NCBI RefSeq assembly: GCF_001680005.1
Contig: NC_033566.1
Span: 806,001 to 870,000, forward strand
Reading direction: 5' to 3'
Source of the DNA: Plasmodium coatneyi
Lineage: Eukaryota; Apicomplexa; Aconoidasida; Haemosporida; Plasmodiidae
Length of the DNA stretch: 64,000 nucleotides
The position numbers and the translations under genes were made by a program. The notes below the pieces were generated by a model. The model was not told where the DNA came from, did no database searches, and saw nothing but the letters and a program-made list of their open reading frames with translations. Shown here piece after piece: positions 10,235 to 19,965 of this stretch. Each line of letters begins with the position of its first letter. The first letter of the stretch is position 1.

Positions 10235-11872
10235 TTACATCCGACTGTAACCTACATTCGTTCTTTGATGATGATCTGATGTACTATTATTATTGGCATT
10301 TGTTCCTGTGCCTGCTCCTATTCCTGATCTTGTTCCTCTTTTGGGTGATCTATCATATATGGTAGAAACTTCTGTGGAATCTGCTATGGTTGAATCTACT
10401 GCGGAGACGTCCGTTAATGTATCGAATTCGTGTCCAGTTGATCTTCCCTTCCTTCTATTTCTTCCGCTCCTTCCATTTCCAGAAGAATGGTTACCAAACC
10501 AAGAAGACCATCGTTTATACTGAAAGGAAGAAAGGTTGTTAGGAGTGGCAGGTGGGTTGTTAGGGGTAGTTGGTGCAAGGAAGATTGTTTGATGGGTGGA
10601 TGGTGGAAGGAAGGTTATTAGGGATGTTGGGGGTGAACGTGGGTTGTGTTGGGGGTGGTAGGTGGATTGTTGGGTGATAGGTGGGTTGTTAGGTTGGTGG
10701 TAGGTGGAAGGAAATTCTGTTACTTATATTATATCACATTTAATTGTGTACTGGTAATTTTACCTTATATAGTGCGTAAGGAACTACCGTTAAACCTAAG
10801 GTGCCGATTATAGAATAAATGCTTGCTGTGGTGGTGGCATTACGTACGTTTTCTTCCAGGGCTTTTATATTTAAATCATCAAATGAACATGTCGATTCTT
10901 CCTCGATTTCTGCATCTTGTGATTTACACTCTAATTTTGGTAGCATGGCCCCCGTACAGTAAGATTCATCGTCCTTATAAATATCTGTACAGTATGGGTC
11001 ATTACTATCCTTCCCTTTCCCATCGCAATATTCTTTCACTTTAGTACATGCTTCCGTAACTCCCTGCTTGTAGGTGGACCAATGTGTTTCACATTTTTCC
11101 CTACCACTATGTAAATAATCCTTTATATTATTATAATTTTGGGTAAAGTCAAAGAATTTTTTCCTATTGGTGAAAGTGCTATGCTCAATATTGTGACAAG
11201 TAAGTTTACATTCCTCCCCTACACCTCCATTATCACTTTCACATTTAGTCTTTATAATTTTGCAAACGTCCTCCAGGCATCCAGCGAACTGGCTGCTCTT
11301 ATCTTCGTAACTTTTTAGTGCGTTCCATATTTTGTCACCAATCCAATAATATAGAAAATTCCAGCGCTGCTTATGCAATGGATATTCCTTGTATGGTTTC
11401 ATTCCAGAAACAAAGCAGAGGGCCTTTTCAATTTGGGTAATAATATCGGTAATTTCATTGTTACAACATGAAGCCAGCTTGGTTTGTATATTATCGGGCT
11501 CGGTGTTTTTTTGACAGCAATGGGGGTTGCTATCTTCAAATGGGCCATAAAAATATACATGTGCGGGTAATCTATCTGCATCCAGGGGCTGCAAATACAT
11601 ATAATTGGGAGAGAAGTCAAAATATGTATATACACATATGTATATGTCCACATATATACATGTATATATATACATACACGTACATATATACATACACACA
11701 CATATATATATATATATTTATATATATGCATATATATGGGGTATATATATGTATATGTATTCCTTCCACATTTCCATTACATGATGTATGAGTTATTGTG
11801 AGCACACTATATAATTATCTATGTTGCATGGGAAGGAGTTCCCAATATGCTTTCCCTTACCGATCCTGACAT
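10235..11872 (-). CDS. KIR: KIR-B: KIR (pir family) variant antigen, about 373 aa, 3 exons
   Basis: Exon 1 is 11872-11861 (ATG plus three codons, donor GTAAGG). Exon 2 is 11588-10764 (acceptor TTTGCAG, donor GTAAAA). Exon 3 is 10519-10235 (acceptor TTTCAG, stop TAA). All junctions are phase 0. Exon 2 starts PLDADRLP, carries one cysteine-rich pir ectodomain with a diverged core motif (FLYYWIGDKIW) and the FFDFTQNY motif, and ends in a membrane segment (SIIGTLGLTVVPYALYK). Exon 3 is the cytoplasmic tail, with Arg-rich, Ser/Thr-rich and STIYDR stretches, ending GYSRM as in other pir tails. The protein is presumably exported to the red-cell surface. The intron at 10520-10763 is packed with a C-rich repeat. 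The complete reading frame and splice sites suggest an intact gene. Confidence 0.88.
10523..10730 (-). repeat. C-rich degenerate repeat in KIR-B second intron
   Basis: Read on the minus strand this is a series of CCACC, TAACAACC and CTTCC units ending at the exon 3 acceptor. It may serve as an extended polypyrimidine tract. It belongs to the same repeat class as 1-239. Confidence 0.65.
11640..11760. repeat. TATATG/CATACA simple repeat in KIR-B first intron
   Basis: Alternating purine-pyrimidine microsatellite of TATATA, TACATA and CACATA words. It lies inside the intron 11860-11589 and creates spurious tyrosine-rich frames on both strands. Confidence 0.6.
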
Positions 11873-12123
11873 TGTTATAGTTCACTTTCTTATGTGTAAT
11901 GGATTTACATTAAAATTTTTGTTTATTCATATATTCAGTATAAGGATAAGTATATGAAAATCTTCGTTTGTCTGTTCTATGATGATTATGAATATGAAAT
12001 ATGAATATGTATATAGGGAATTTTGTATCTTCTTTCCTTCTTCAGTAGTATATATATATGTTGTTTAAATTTTTCGAACAACGATATTATATTGCATATA
12101 TATATATGTATCGAAAATTCATT

Positions 12124-12176
12124 ATAATTATATGTGCACATGCATATAATTTGAGGGGCAAAAGAAAATGTAGGAA
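12124..12176 (-). promoter_or_regulatory. Conserved KIR upstream element, KIR-B copy
   Basis: The plus strand reads TATGTGCACATGCATATAAT, then TTGAGGGGCAAAAGAAAA and TGTAGGAAT. It lies about 250-305 bp upstream of the KIR-B start codon. The second half is nearly identical to the KIR-A copy, and the first half is nearly identical to the KIR-C copy. It contains overlapping palindromes TGTGCACA and ATGCAT. Confidence 0.5.
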
Positions 12177-13441
12177 TGACTTATAATGGGAATAATGAAA
12201 TAAAGAAGGAAAAGAAAAAAAGAAGAAGAGGAAAAAAAGGAAAAAAAGAAATAGAGGAAGAGAGCAAATTTTTTATCGATTTTTTGTTAATATATATTTA
12301 TATTTTTTCCAACACATTCTGTGTATATATATTCGTACACAGAACATTTTTTCCCTTTCCATTCTTGATATGCACATTCATCATTATCCAATAAAAAATT
12401 CGAATATATAAAATAAGTTAACTGTACATGGCACAAAGGAATAAACGAATTATATGTAAATTACATGTAAGAGTAGAATATATGTATCTTTGTAATAATA
12501 GTTTCCATAGTATACTACACTTTTCCGTACTTTTTTGTATTTATGATCGTTTTATAATGAAAATTTTCTTATTTCTCTTTCGTCCCCCTTTTTTTGGTTA
12601 TATATATTATAAATAATTCATTTATATCACAATATGCATACCTCCATTATATGAGCTACTTCACTCCCCTACTGCCATCTTTCCAGCATAGATCACATTT
12701 GATACATATATGAATGTTCCACCCTTATTTTTATCTTCTAATATTTTCTGCTCTTTTCTTTTTTCTTCTGTATTTCACCAAGGTATTCATGCTTATGTGC
12801 AACTAATATAAGTTCAAAAAAACAATTTTCCCCTCCACTTCATTTGGACTCGTTTGGGGTAAATTTTCTTTTTTTTAAATTCATTTTATTCTTAGTTGTT
12901 TGGTCAACTTTTTTTTTTTTTTACACTTGATTCTAATTTGTTGGGCAAATTCTTTTTAAATTCATTTTATTCTTACTTTGTTTGGTCAACTTTTTTTTTT
13001 ATTGAGAAGATTCAAAATGTATATTTATTCCTTTTACGGGTTGTTACTTTTATAAAATTTTTTTCCTTTTTTTCCTTTTTTTTTAAATGTTAAAACACCC
13101 TTTTTCAAAAGAGGTTTGGATTTTTTTCTTTTTTTCGTTCTTCGTCCTTTTTTTTTTTTTTTTTAAATACATGAATATTTTTTTTTGAGAAGTGGATCAG
13201 TACTCCTTTCCCTTCTTGTTATTCAATTTTACGTATAATGTTAATCAAAAAAAAAAAATTAGCCAAAAAGAAAAGAAAGAAAAAAGAAGGAAAAGTGTCA
13301 TTTTGCTACATTCCTTTACACACTGTATGAACTATGCGCGCTTATTTATGCTCGTCCCCTCCTCCCTTCATTCGAAGGGATCGGGTGGCATAGGAAGGGA
13401 AGGAAGAACATTGCCCTTCCTTCCTTTCTTTCACTTGGGTA
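12177..13441. other. AT-rich intergenic region between KIR-B and KIR-C
   Basis: Low-complexity sequence with T-runs. An imperfect duplication of about 65 bp with the words TAAATTCATTTTATTCTTA and TTTGGTCAACTTTTTTTTTT occurs near 12870-12920 and 12950-13000. I see no coding exon. Confidence 0.5.
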
Positions 13442-15089
13442 TTACATGTTTTGATAACTAATATTCCTTCCTTGTTTGTTCCTATTATTCGCTGCTCCTG
13501 TTCTTCCCCTTCTTTGGCTAGGTGGTTGTGATGATCTACCACGATCATATATAGTAGAACTATCTGTATAGTCTGTTGTTGTGGAGTCAATGGTTGATGC
13601 ACCTTCTGTGGAATATTCTGTTCTCGAGTCGTCTGAGAATTCGTTCAATCTGTTGTGCACGGATCTTTTTTTTCTTCTGTTCCTTCTTTCTCCTTTAAAT
13701 TTGTTGTGGATCCAATCAGGTAAAAGATTATACTAAATAAAGGAGGAAGGAGGTGTTGTTGAAGGAGGGAGGAAGGGGTGTTAGGGTTGAAAGAATATAT
13801 ATATATATATATATATACATGTATATATGTGTATATATACATATGTATATATGTATGTATACGTGTACATATTAGTTATATTATGTTCTTATATTTTTGT
13901 AAATTGTAATTGTACTCACCTTATATAGAAGGAATGCAGCCGCTGGTATTCCAATTAGTGTGCCAACTGCAGAAGTGACACCAGGTATGACAGCACTACC
14001 ACTTCCACCATTCTCCAGCTGCGATGATGGTGATTGATGTGTTGATGTTCGTTCCGATGATTCTGAAGATTTTGAAAGCATCTGTTCCAAACAGGAACTG
14101 AGATCCTGCTGATCCGTTTCTTCCGATGGAGACACTCCTTCTCCCGTAGCTTTAGATTGTAGTTCTGATGGTTTTGGGATACTTCCATTTTCGAACTTCT
14201 TCTTCCAGAATTCTTTACAGAAGTCATCATCATTATTTGTTCCCCCACTCCCACAACTTGCTTCTATTTGATTATAAGCGTCCTGAGCTCCACCATGCAC
14301 ACTGGGTATACCAACACCTGGTAACACACCACCAGCACCGGGTACCAAACCACCCAGTACACCAGCACCAGCTGCATCTCCTTCCAGATATTTCTTATAC
14401 TTTTGAATACAGGAGGAGTTATCGGATCCGGAATTTTTCAGTGCTCTCCATATAGTTCGGTAGTCGTGGTAATAATCGAAGATTTTTTTCCTCCTTGGTT
14501 CAAATTCCTTGTCCATATTTCTATGTACACTATTGTTGTGTGTACACACATTGTTGGACGGGTCCAATGTACGGAGGATGTTTTGTAAAGTACCCTGAAA
14601 TGTACTATTGTGCTTCAATTTCCCATATAACATTTCTCCTAACCAGTAATAAAAGAAGTCACAAGTAGCTGTACAAGACGAACTTTCTCTATTCACTGTA
14701 GATAAGAGGCACCAAACATTCGTAATTTTCGGGGCATATTCCCATGCATTGTATTGCAAGTTACTCTTAAAATTTTTTTCCAGTATAGTCTGTATTTGAT
14801 TCTGCCAGAAACTGCTACCATTGCATGTATGTTTGTCATGCCCACCATTCTTGCTTTCTTCAAATGTTTTATATATTTGTTTGGAAGGTAAATCATTCAC
14901 ATTACAGTGCTCCTATGGATGTAATTGGGGGGAATATGTATAAATATATGTATATATGCATATATATATTTTCTTTTTTTTGCATTTTATTATGTGTTAT
15001 GCTGATAGAGCAATATTAAATACATAATATATAACTACTCATGTTATAAAGAAAAGAAGAGAACAAACCTGCCTTACCGGCTTGGCCAT
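13442..15089 (-). CDS. KIR: KIR-C: KIR (pir family) variant antigen, about 431 aa, with elastin-like insert
   Basis: Exon 1 is 15089-15078 (ATG plus three codons, GTAAGG), exon 2 is 14912-13920 (acceptor CCATAG, donor GTGAGT) and exon 3 is 13732-13442 (acceptor TTTAG, stop TAA). All junctions are phase 0. Exon 2 begins with a CNVNDLPSKQIYKTFEE stretch typical of pir N-termini. It then carries FFYYWLGEM, the IFDYYHDY motif and a membrane segment ending AAAFLLYK. Exon 3 encodes the Arg- and Ser/Thr-rich tail with STIYDRG, ending ISYQNM. Between KYLEG and AYNQI, where the other KIRs here are short, about 30 extra residues rich in Gly, Ala, Val and Pro occur; the coding DNA there (14288-14385) is clearly more GC-rich than its flanks. 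A (TA)n microsatellite at 13797-13816 lies in intron 2. The gene appears intact. Confidence 0.88.
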
Positions 15090-15350
15090 TTTCTTCCTTT
15101 ATTTGTATATGTACATATCCTTCGTATATAATGGAGTTACTTTAAAACGTGTTCTCCCTTGTGTGCTCATAATTTCAGAATATATATATGAGAATTTCAT
15201 ATGTTGGATATGGATTATGAATATGGAGAAATGTAGAAGTTTTTACTTTTTTTCCCTTCCTAATAGTAGTACTTATGCACCCTTAAAATCTGCAAGTAGT
15301 GACAGCACATTTCATATACACTCACACATATGTATGTGCATCAAAAATTA

Positions 15351-15390
15351 TTATATATGTGCACATGCATATAATTAAGGAAGAGAAGTA
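15351..15390 (-). promoter_or_regulatory. Conserved KIR upstream element, KIR-C copy
   Basis: The plus strand has TATATATGTGCACATGCATA then TAATTAAGGAAGAGAAGTAT, about 260-300 bp upstream of the KIR-C start codon. The TGTGCACATGCATATAATT core matches the KIR-B copy; the GGGGCAAAAGAAAA half is not conserved here. Confidence 0.45.
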
Positions 15391-16023
15391 TGAACAGTTA
15401 GTCCCTTATACAGAAGCATACCCATATAACAAAGGTTAAGGAACAGAAGCAAGAAGTTAGAATTTCAAATTTCTCCTGTGCACTTTTTCTTTATTTTTCA
15501 TCTATGTGTTATAGTATTGTATGCTGTGCAGGTGATTATTGTAAGCAATGCATTCTTATTATTTGTACCATTCACCATTTATTATGCACATACAGGAATG
15601 TAACACTCCTTCTAAACACAAATGTCAGCAAGTACAGTTAATTTTTTTTTTTTTACTGTTATTGGAAGGAGATTCGTGAAAATTATTTATATATGTAGTA
15701 TAGTATACAGTTCACACATACATAGCACAGTTAACATGTGCGCAATATTCTTCCCATTTATGTTTGCATTTTTATATTTATAATTGTTTCAGTAATAGTA
15801 ATTTTTATTCCGGCTTTCCTTCTTACTCTTTTTCTTCCTCTTTTTTTTTTATTTCTTTTTCTTTCATTTGAAGCAAAAAAATTAGAAGTATATAATGGAA
15901 GAGAATGGAATTCTCTTTTTTTTTTTTTTGTATAGTGCGGCAGATTTCAACTTTTATAGAGTGTACTCCTGTATTAGTGTACTAGTAGTGTAGTTTAGTG
16001 TTGTACTAGTAGTTGTTGTTGTT
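15391..16023. other. Intergenic region between KIR-C upstream flank and minisatellite
   Basis: AT-rich sequence with T-runs at about 15642 and 15920. From about 15980 it becomes TAGTGTAGT and GTTGTT words that grade into the 11-bp minisatellite. No exon seen. Confidence 0.5.
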
Positions 16024-16221
16024 GTTAGTGTGGTGTTAGTGTGGTGTTAGTGTGGTGTTAGTGTGGTGTTAGTGTGGTGTTAGTGTGGTGTTAGTGTGGT
16101 GTTAGTGTGGTGTTAGTGTGGTGTTAGTGTGGTGTTAGTGTGGTGTTAGTGTGGTGTTAGTGTGGTGTTAGTGTGGTGTTAGTGTGGTGTTAGTGTGGTG
16201 TTAGTGTGGTGTTAGTGTGGT
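16024..16221. repeat. 11-bp minisatellite, 18 uninterrupted copies
   Basis: The unit GTTAGTGTGGT is repeated 18 times without a break, followed by GTGTTGTTGTTG and two further partial copies to about 16254. The array lies about 110 bp downstream of the KIR-D stop codon. The 11-bp period is not a multiple of three and no gene runs through it. Confidence 0.95.
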
Positions 16222-16333
16222 GTGTTGTTGTTGTTAGTGTGGTGTTAGTGTGGTGGTATTATATGTGATGTATAATTAATGAAAAAAAGGAGGAACATTA
16301 CATTAAACATTATATTTAATATGGTACATTACA

Positions 16334-16685
16334 TCACATGCGTTGGTAACGTATATTTTTATTTCCTTCTCGTGTATTACTTCTATTCCTTCCTCCCCTT
16401 TTTTGAGGTGGTAGAGATGGTCGTTCATTATATATGGTAGATTCATCCGTAGACCCTACTGTTGAAGAATTGTCTGTGGAATACTCCGTCAAGGTGTCTT
16501 CTGTGAGTGTGTCGTAGTTGCGCTGGATGGTAGATCTTTTTTTTCTACTTTTACTGTTGCTTCCGACAAAAGTTTTACGTAATCCAGAAAATAAATTGGT
16601 ATACTAAGAAATAAAACGAAGGAAAGGAAAAAAAAGAAGGAAGGGGAGTATAAGAATATGTATATGTATGCTTGCGTATGTATGT

Positions 16686-16729
<44 letters not shown>

Positions 16730-18157
16730 CATATGTATGTAGACATAGAGCCCCATATGGACATTGTACAGTTTATTATCTATATTTATTTTTATTTATT
16801 TTTTAAATACGGAATAAATAAATAATAATAATGAACATTATTATTATTTACACTGCCAATAATAACTAATTATTTACTTTATATAAAAGGAATGCGATTG
16901 TGGGTAGTCCTACTACTGCAACCGTAGCAGACACACCAGGGACGACGCTACCACCACTACCAGCGTCATCACCAATAATGGTATCTTCTTCTGCTTCAAC
17001 AGGTTCTTCTTCTTCGACTACTTCTTCTCCTTCATCCTCCTCCTCTGAATCCAAAGAAAAAATAAGCACAGATGGTTCTAGTGTAATGATTTCTTTTTTT
17101 TTCTTTTTCTTTTTTTCCTTTTCTTTCTTTACTTTCTTTTTTTTCATTTCTTTCTTTTTTTTCGTAATATTAATTTTTTTTTTTTTTTTTTTTTTTTAGG
17201 GAGGTTGCTCCGCCTGAAACGACACTTCCCGCACAACGAAATTCTTTATTCTTTTTTACTTCCTATTACTTGTTACATGCTGCAGGTTGGAAGTATATTT
17301 CGCTTCCCTTACCTATTATTACATCTTCATGAGCTTTTTCTGCACGTGCAGGGTCCACAGGGCATTCCCACTTCTTCTGCCCGTCTTCAAAATATTGCCC
17401 ATATTCTCCCTTAAGTTTGATACAATATGTACTAGTTTCACTTTCACCGCTACAGGCACTTTGTATGCTCTCATATGCTTCCTTAGCTTTTCCTAGTGAA
17501 GTGTTACACTTTTCATTCTTAAGTAGGCCTTTTTTACTTAATTCATCTATAGCAGTACCGTAATTATAGAAAAAGTCGAACAATTCTTTACTTTTCTCGA
17601 AGAGGTCTTTGCTAATATCAGGATACTTATCAGTACATATAGTCTTATTTCCGACCCGGGGGAAACTATCATAAATTGTCTTAATTACTTGTGGAAAGTT
17701 TTCGTTCTTCCAATTCTGTTTCACCCTAGTACCTAACCAATAATAGAGAAAATCACAGGGGTCATAGTCGAGTGATTGATTTTCCCTCTTTATCTTATAT
17801 GCATTGCACCATCCTCTTGCAATTATACTTATCCCACCCTGAATGTTCACTTTGCTCCTCTGTATTCCTTTTCCTAACGTTTTCGCCAATGTGCTTCCGT
17901 AATTCTCATAGCCCTGTGCTTCACTACAGGTTTCAGGGGTCCAGAACTTATAGTATACGTCCCATGCGGGTGATTTAACTGACTTTGTACTCTGAAGGTG
18001 TAATTGGACAGGAGGAAAGTGGAATGTATGCATGAATGGGTGTTCCTATGTCTATTCCTCCATATTACTATTATTTGAGTGTGTACATACATATAAATTG
18101 TGTGCATAATATTTATTTATTATAAATAAAGGAATCTACCCCTGCTGACACTGACAT
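16334..18157 (-). CDS. KIR: KIR-D: KIR (pir family) variant antigen, about 377 aa, 4 exons
   Basis: Exon 1 is 18157-18140 (six codons, donor GTAGAT), exon 2 is 17991-17313 (acceptor CTTCAG, donor GTAAGG, phase 1), exon 3 is 17044-16878 (acceptor TTTGGATTCAG, donor GTAAAT) and exon 4 is 16603-16334 (stop TGA). Phases agree throughout. Exon 2 is the pir ectodomain with FLYYWLGTRVK, LFDFFYNYG and paired cysteines. Exon 3 supplies a very acidic linker (runs of Glu) and a membrane segment (VAVVGLPTIAFLLYK). Exon 4 is the cytoplasmic tail with LFSGLRKTF, an Arg-rich patch, Ser/Thr repeats and STIYNERP, ending IRYQRM. It differs from KIR-B and KIR-C in having the membrane segment on its own exon. 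A (TA)n run at 16690-16731 sits in the last intron. The gene appears intact. Confidence 0.87.
16690..16731. repeat. (TA)n microsatellite in KIR-D last intron
   Basis: About 20 uninterrupted TA units within the intron 16877-16604 of the minus-strand KIR-D gene. Confidence 0.9.
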
Positions 18158-19163
18158 TCTTCCCTAATGTTTATGTAAATTTTTTGGTATATACAATAAA
18201 AACTATGCTAAGAAATGTTTATTCATTTATTTATATATTTATATATATGAACGAATGTAGCAGAGAAATTTTTGTGCCCGCTCTTTCCCCTTCCCCTTGC
18301 ACTTTATGCAATTATGTGTATGTCAGAATTTTTACACTACTTCCTTCAATAGTGCGCATTCCTTAATTTTTTAAAGTATGATAATACACTACATATACAC
18401 ACATATATATACATATATGTACTTATATTTAAATATATAATATATATGTATTTACATATACATAATAATATGATTCCCCCCTTTTAATAAGAATGTTAAT
18501 ATGTGTATTATATGAATTTATGCTCAATTATGTTATTATTAAAAAAAGGGATTGTTATTAAAATATTGTTAACATATATATATAGTGCAGTTCATATATG
18601 TAAGGAGTACGTATTCCTGCTAAATGTGCACACTGATATGAATATGCGATAAGGAGGCCATATACTCAGGGAATATATGAACAATATATAATGTAACAAA
18701 AGTTAAATTAATTATACATAGAAAAGAGGATGCACCTATGTGTGTTCGTAGTAGTATTTTGTAGTACACCCTCCTCTCACCTATAATCGCTAATAATAGC
18801 ACTCTTCCTTTTTTTTTTTTTTTGTTTTTTCCCTTCTTCTACTAAGTATATTACGAAGAATTCATTTATACTAAACACATACATTATATTACCCAATATA
18901 CTTCACACTCTCTCTTTCTAATACACACTATACCATACATATTAGTGTGCTAACTTTTTTTTTCCCCCTACGACAAGCACATTATATAAATAACTCCCTT
19001 ATACCTAGAATAAGTACTACGTTACTGGAGCTCCTTTCCCTCCCTTTCTCAGTCTGTACTATACTTTCCATGTATTAATATGCCCTACTTTCTTCCTTTA
19101 AAATAGATGAACCTTTTGAGCGAATAATTTATTCCTATTAACTTATATTTATATATATTCAAG
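18158..19163. other. AT-rich flank upstream of KIR-D
   Basis: Short TATATA/TACATA microsatellites at about 18400-18470 and T-runs. The upstream element shared by KIR-A, KIR-B and KIR-C is not recognisable before KIR-D. No exon seen. Confidence 0.5.
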
Positions 19164-19395
19164 TTTAAGGTTCAGGGTTTAGGGTTCAGGGTTCACGATT
19201 CAGGGTTTACGGTTCAGAATTTAGGTATGGGGGGTTAGTGTTCACGGTTCAGGATTGAGGTTTCAGGGTTTAGGGTGCGGGGTATAGGGTTTAGCGTTTA
19301 GATTCTGGGTTTAGGTTGCAGGGTATAGGGTTTAGCGTTTAGGTTCAGGGTTTACGGTTCAGGGTTTAAGGTTCGGGGTTTGGGGTTCAGTAGTT
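19164..19395 (+). repeat. Interstitial degenerate telomere-like repeat tract
   Basis: About 230 bp of imperfect GGGTTTA, GGGTTCA, GGTTCAG and GGGTATAG heptamer-like units, the Plasmodium telomere repeat in decayed form. The G-rich strand is the plus strand, reading 5' to 3' toward the core genes on the right. The tract sits between the last KIR gene and the first conserved core gene. Interstitial telomeric sequences near variant genes are reported for P. knowlesi. Confidence 0.85.
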
Positions 19396-19965
19396 TAGAG
19401 TATATATTTATATGTATGATGTATTATGGTTGTCACGTTCAGTGTTAATGATTTTAGGTCTCATGTACAGATCATTGCGGTGAGCGAATGTAAAAGTATT
19501 TTGGGATAGTTTATTTTATAACCTGGCATGTAGGAAAGAGTCTGCTTTGTAGGAGCGCACGTTCGAGTGTGAGTAAATGTGCATAGGCTCGTTCCTTGAG
19601 ACGAATCATAGAAATAATTTATTTATTTTCTTAGGAAATTATAAAAATTTCGGATTCTTGCAAACAGAAAAAATATTTTTAATGGTTGTAAAAAGGAAGA
19701 AAAAGAGAGGAACTAGGTTGAGTGGGTGGGATGATGAGACGGGGAAGGTCTATGCGGACTATTCACCAGCTATGCATCGCTAGCCTGCGTGAGAAGAGTG
19801 CGTACTAGCTATATTCAAATGTCAACCGTAGTGCAAGAACAAAAAAAAAGAAGGAAAATAAAAAAAAAAAAACGTAACGGATGTTTATACATGCACACAT
19901 TTTGCCACGGGAAGGGGACAAACTCGTCACAATACGGACAATATCTATCTGTGTTCAATACACAT
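19396..19965. other. Boundary sequence between telomere-like tract and core genes
   Basis: Includes the 3' flank of the minus-strand SET/MYND gene. Base composition rises in GC from about 19,440 rightward. A 68-codon open frame at 19577-19783 has no recognisable features. I see nothing else. Confidence 0.5.

Noticed and set aside
17200..17220. TTTCAG acceptor for KIR-D exon 3
   Set aside because: In the required phase it hits a stop just after the A24 run; the acceptor at 17045 fits phase and family.
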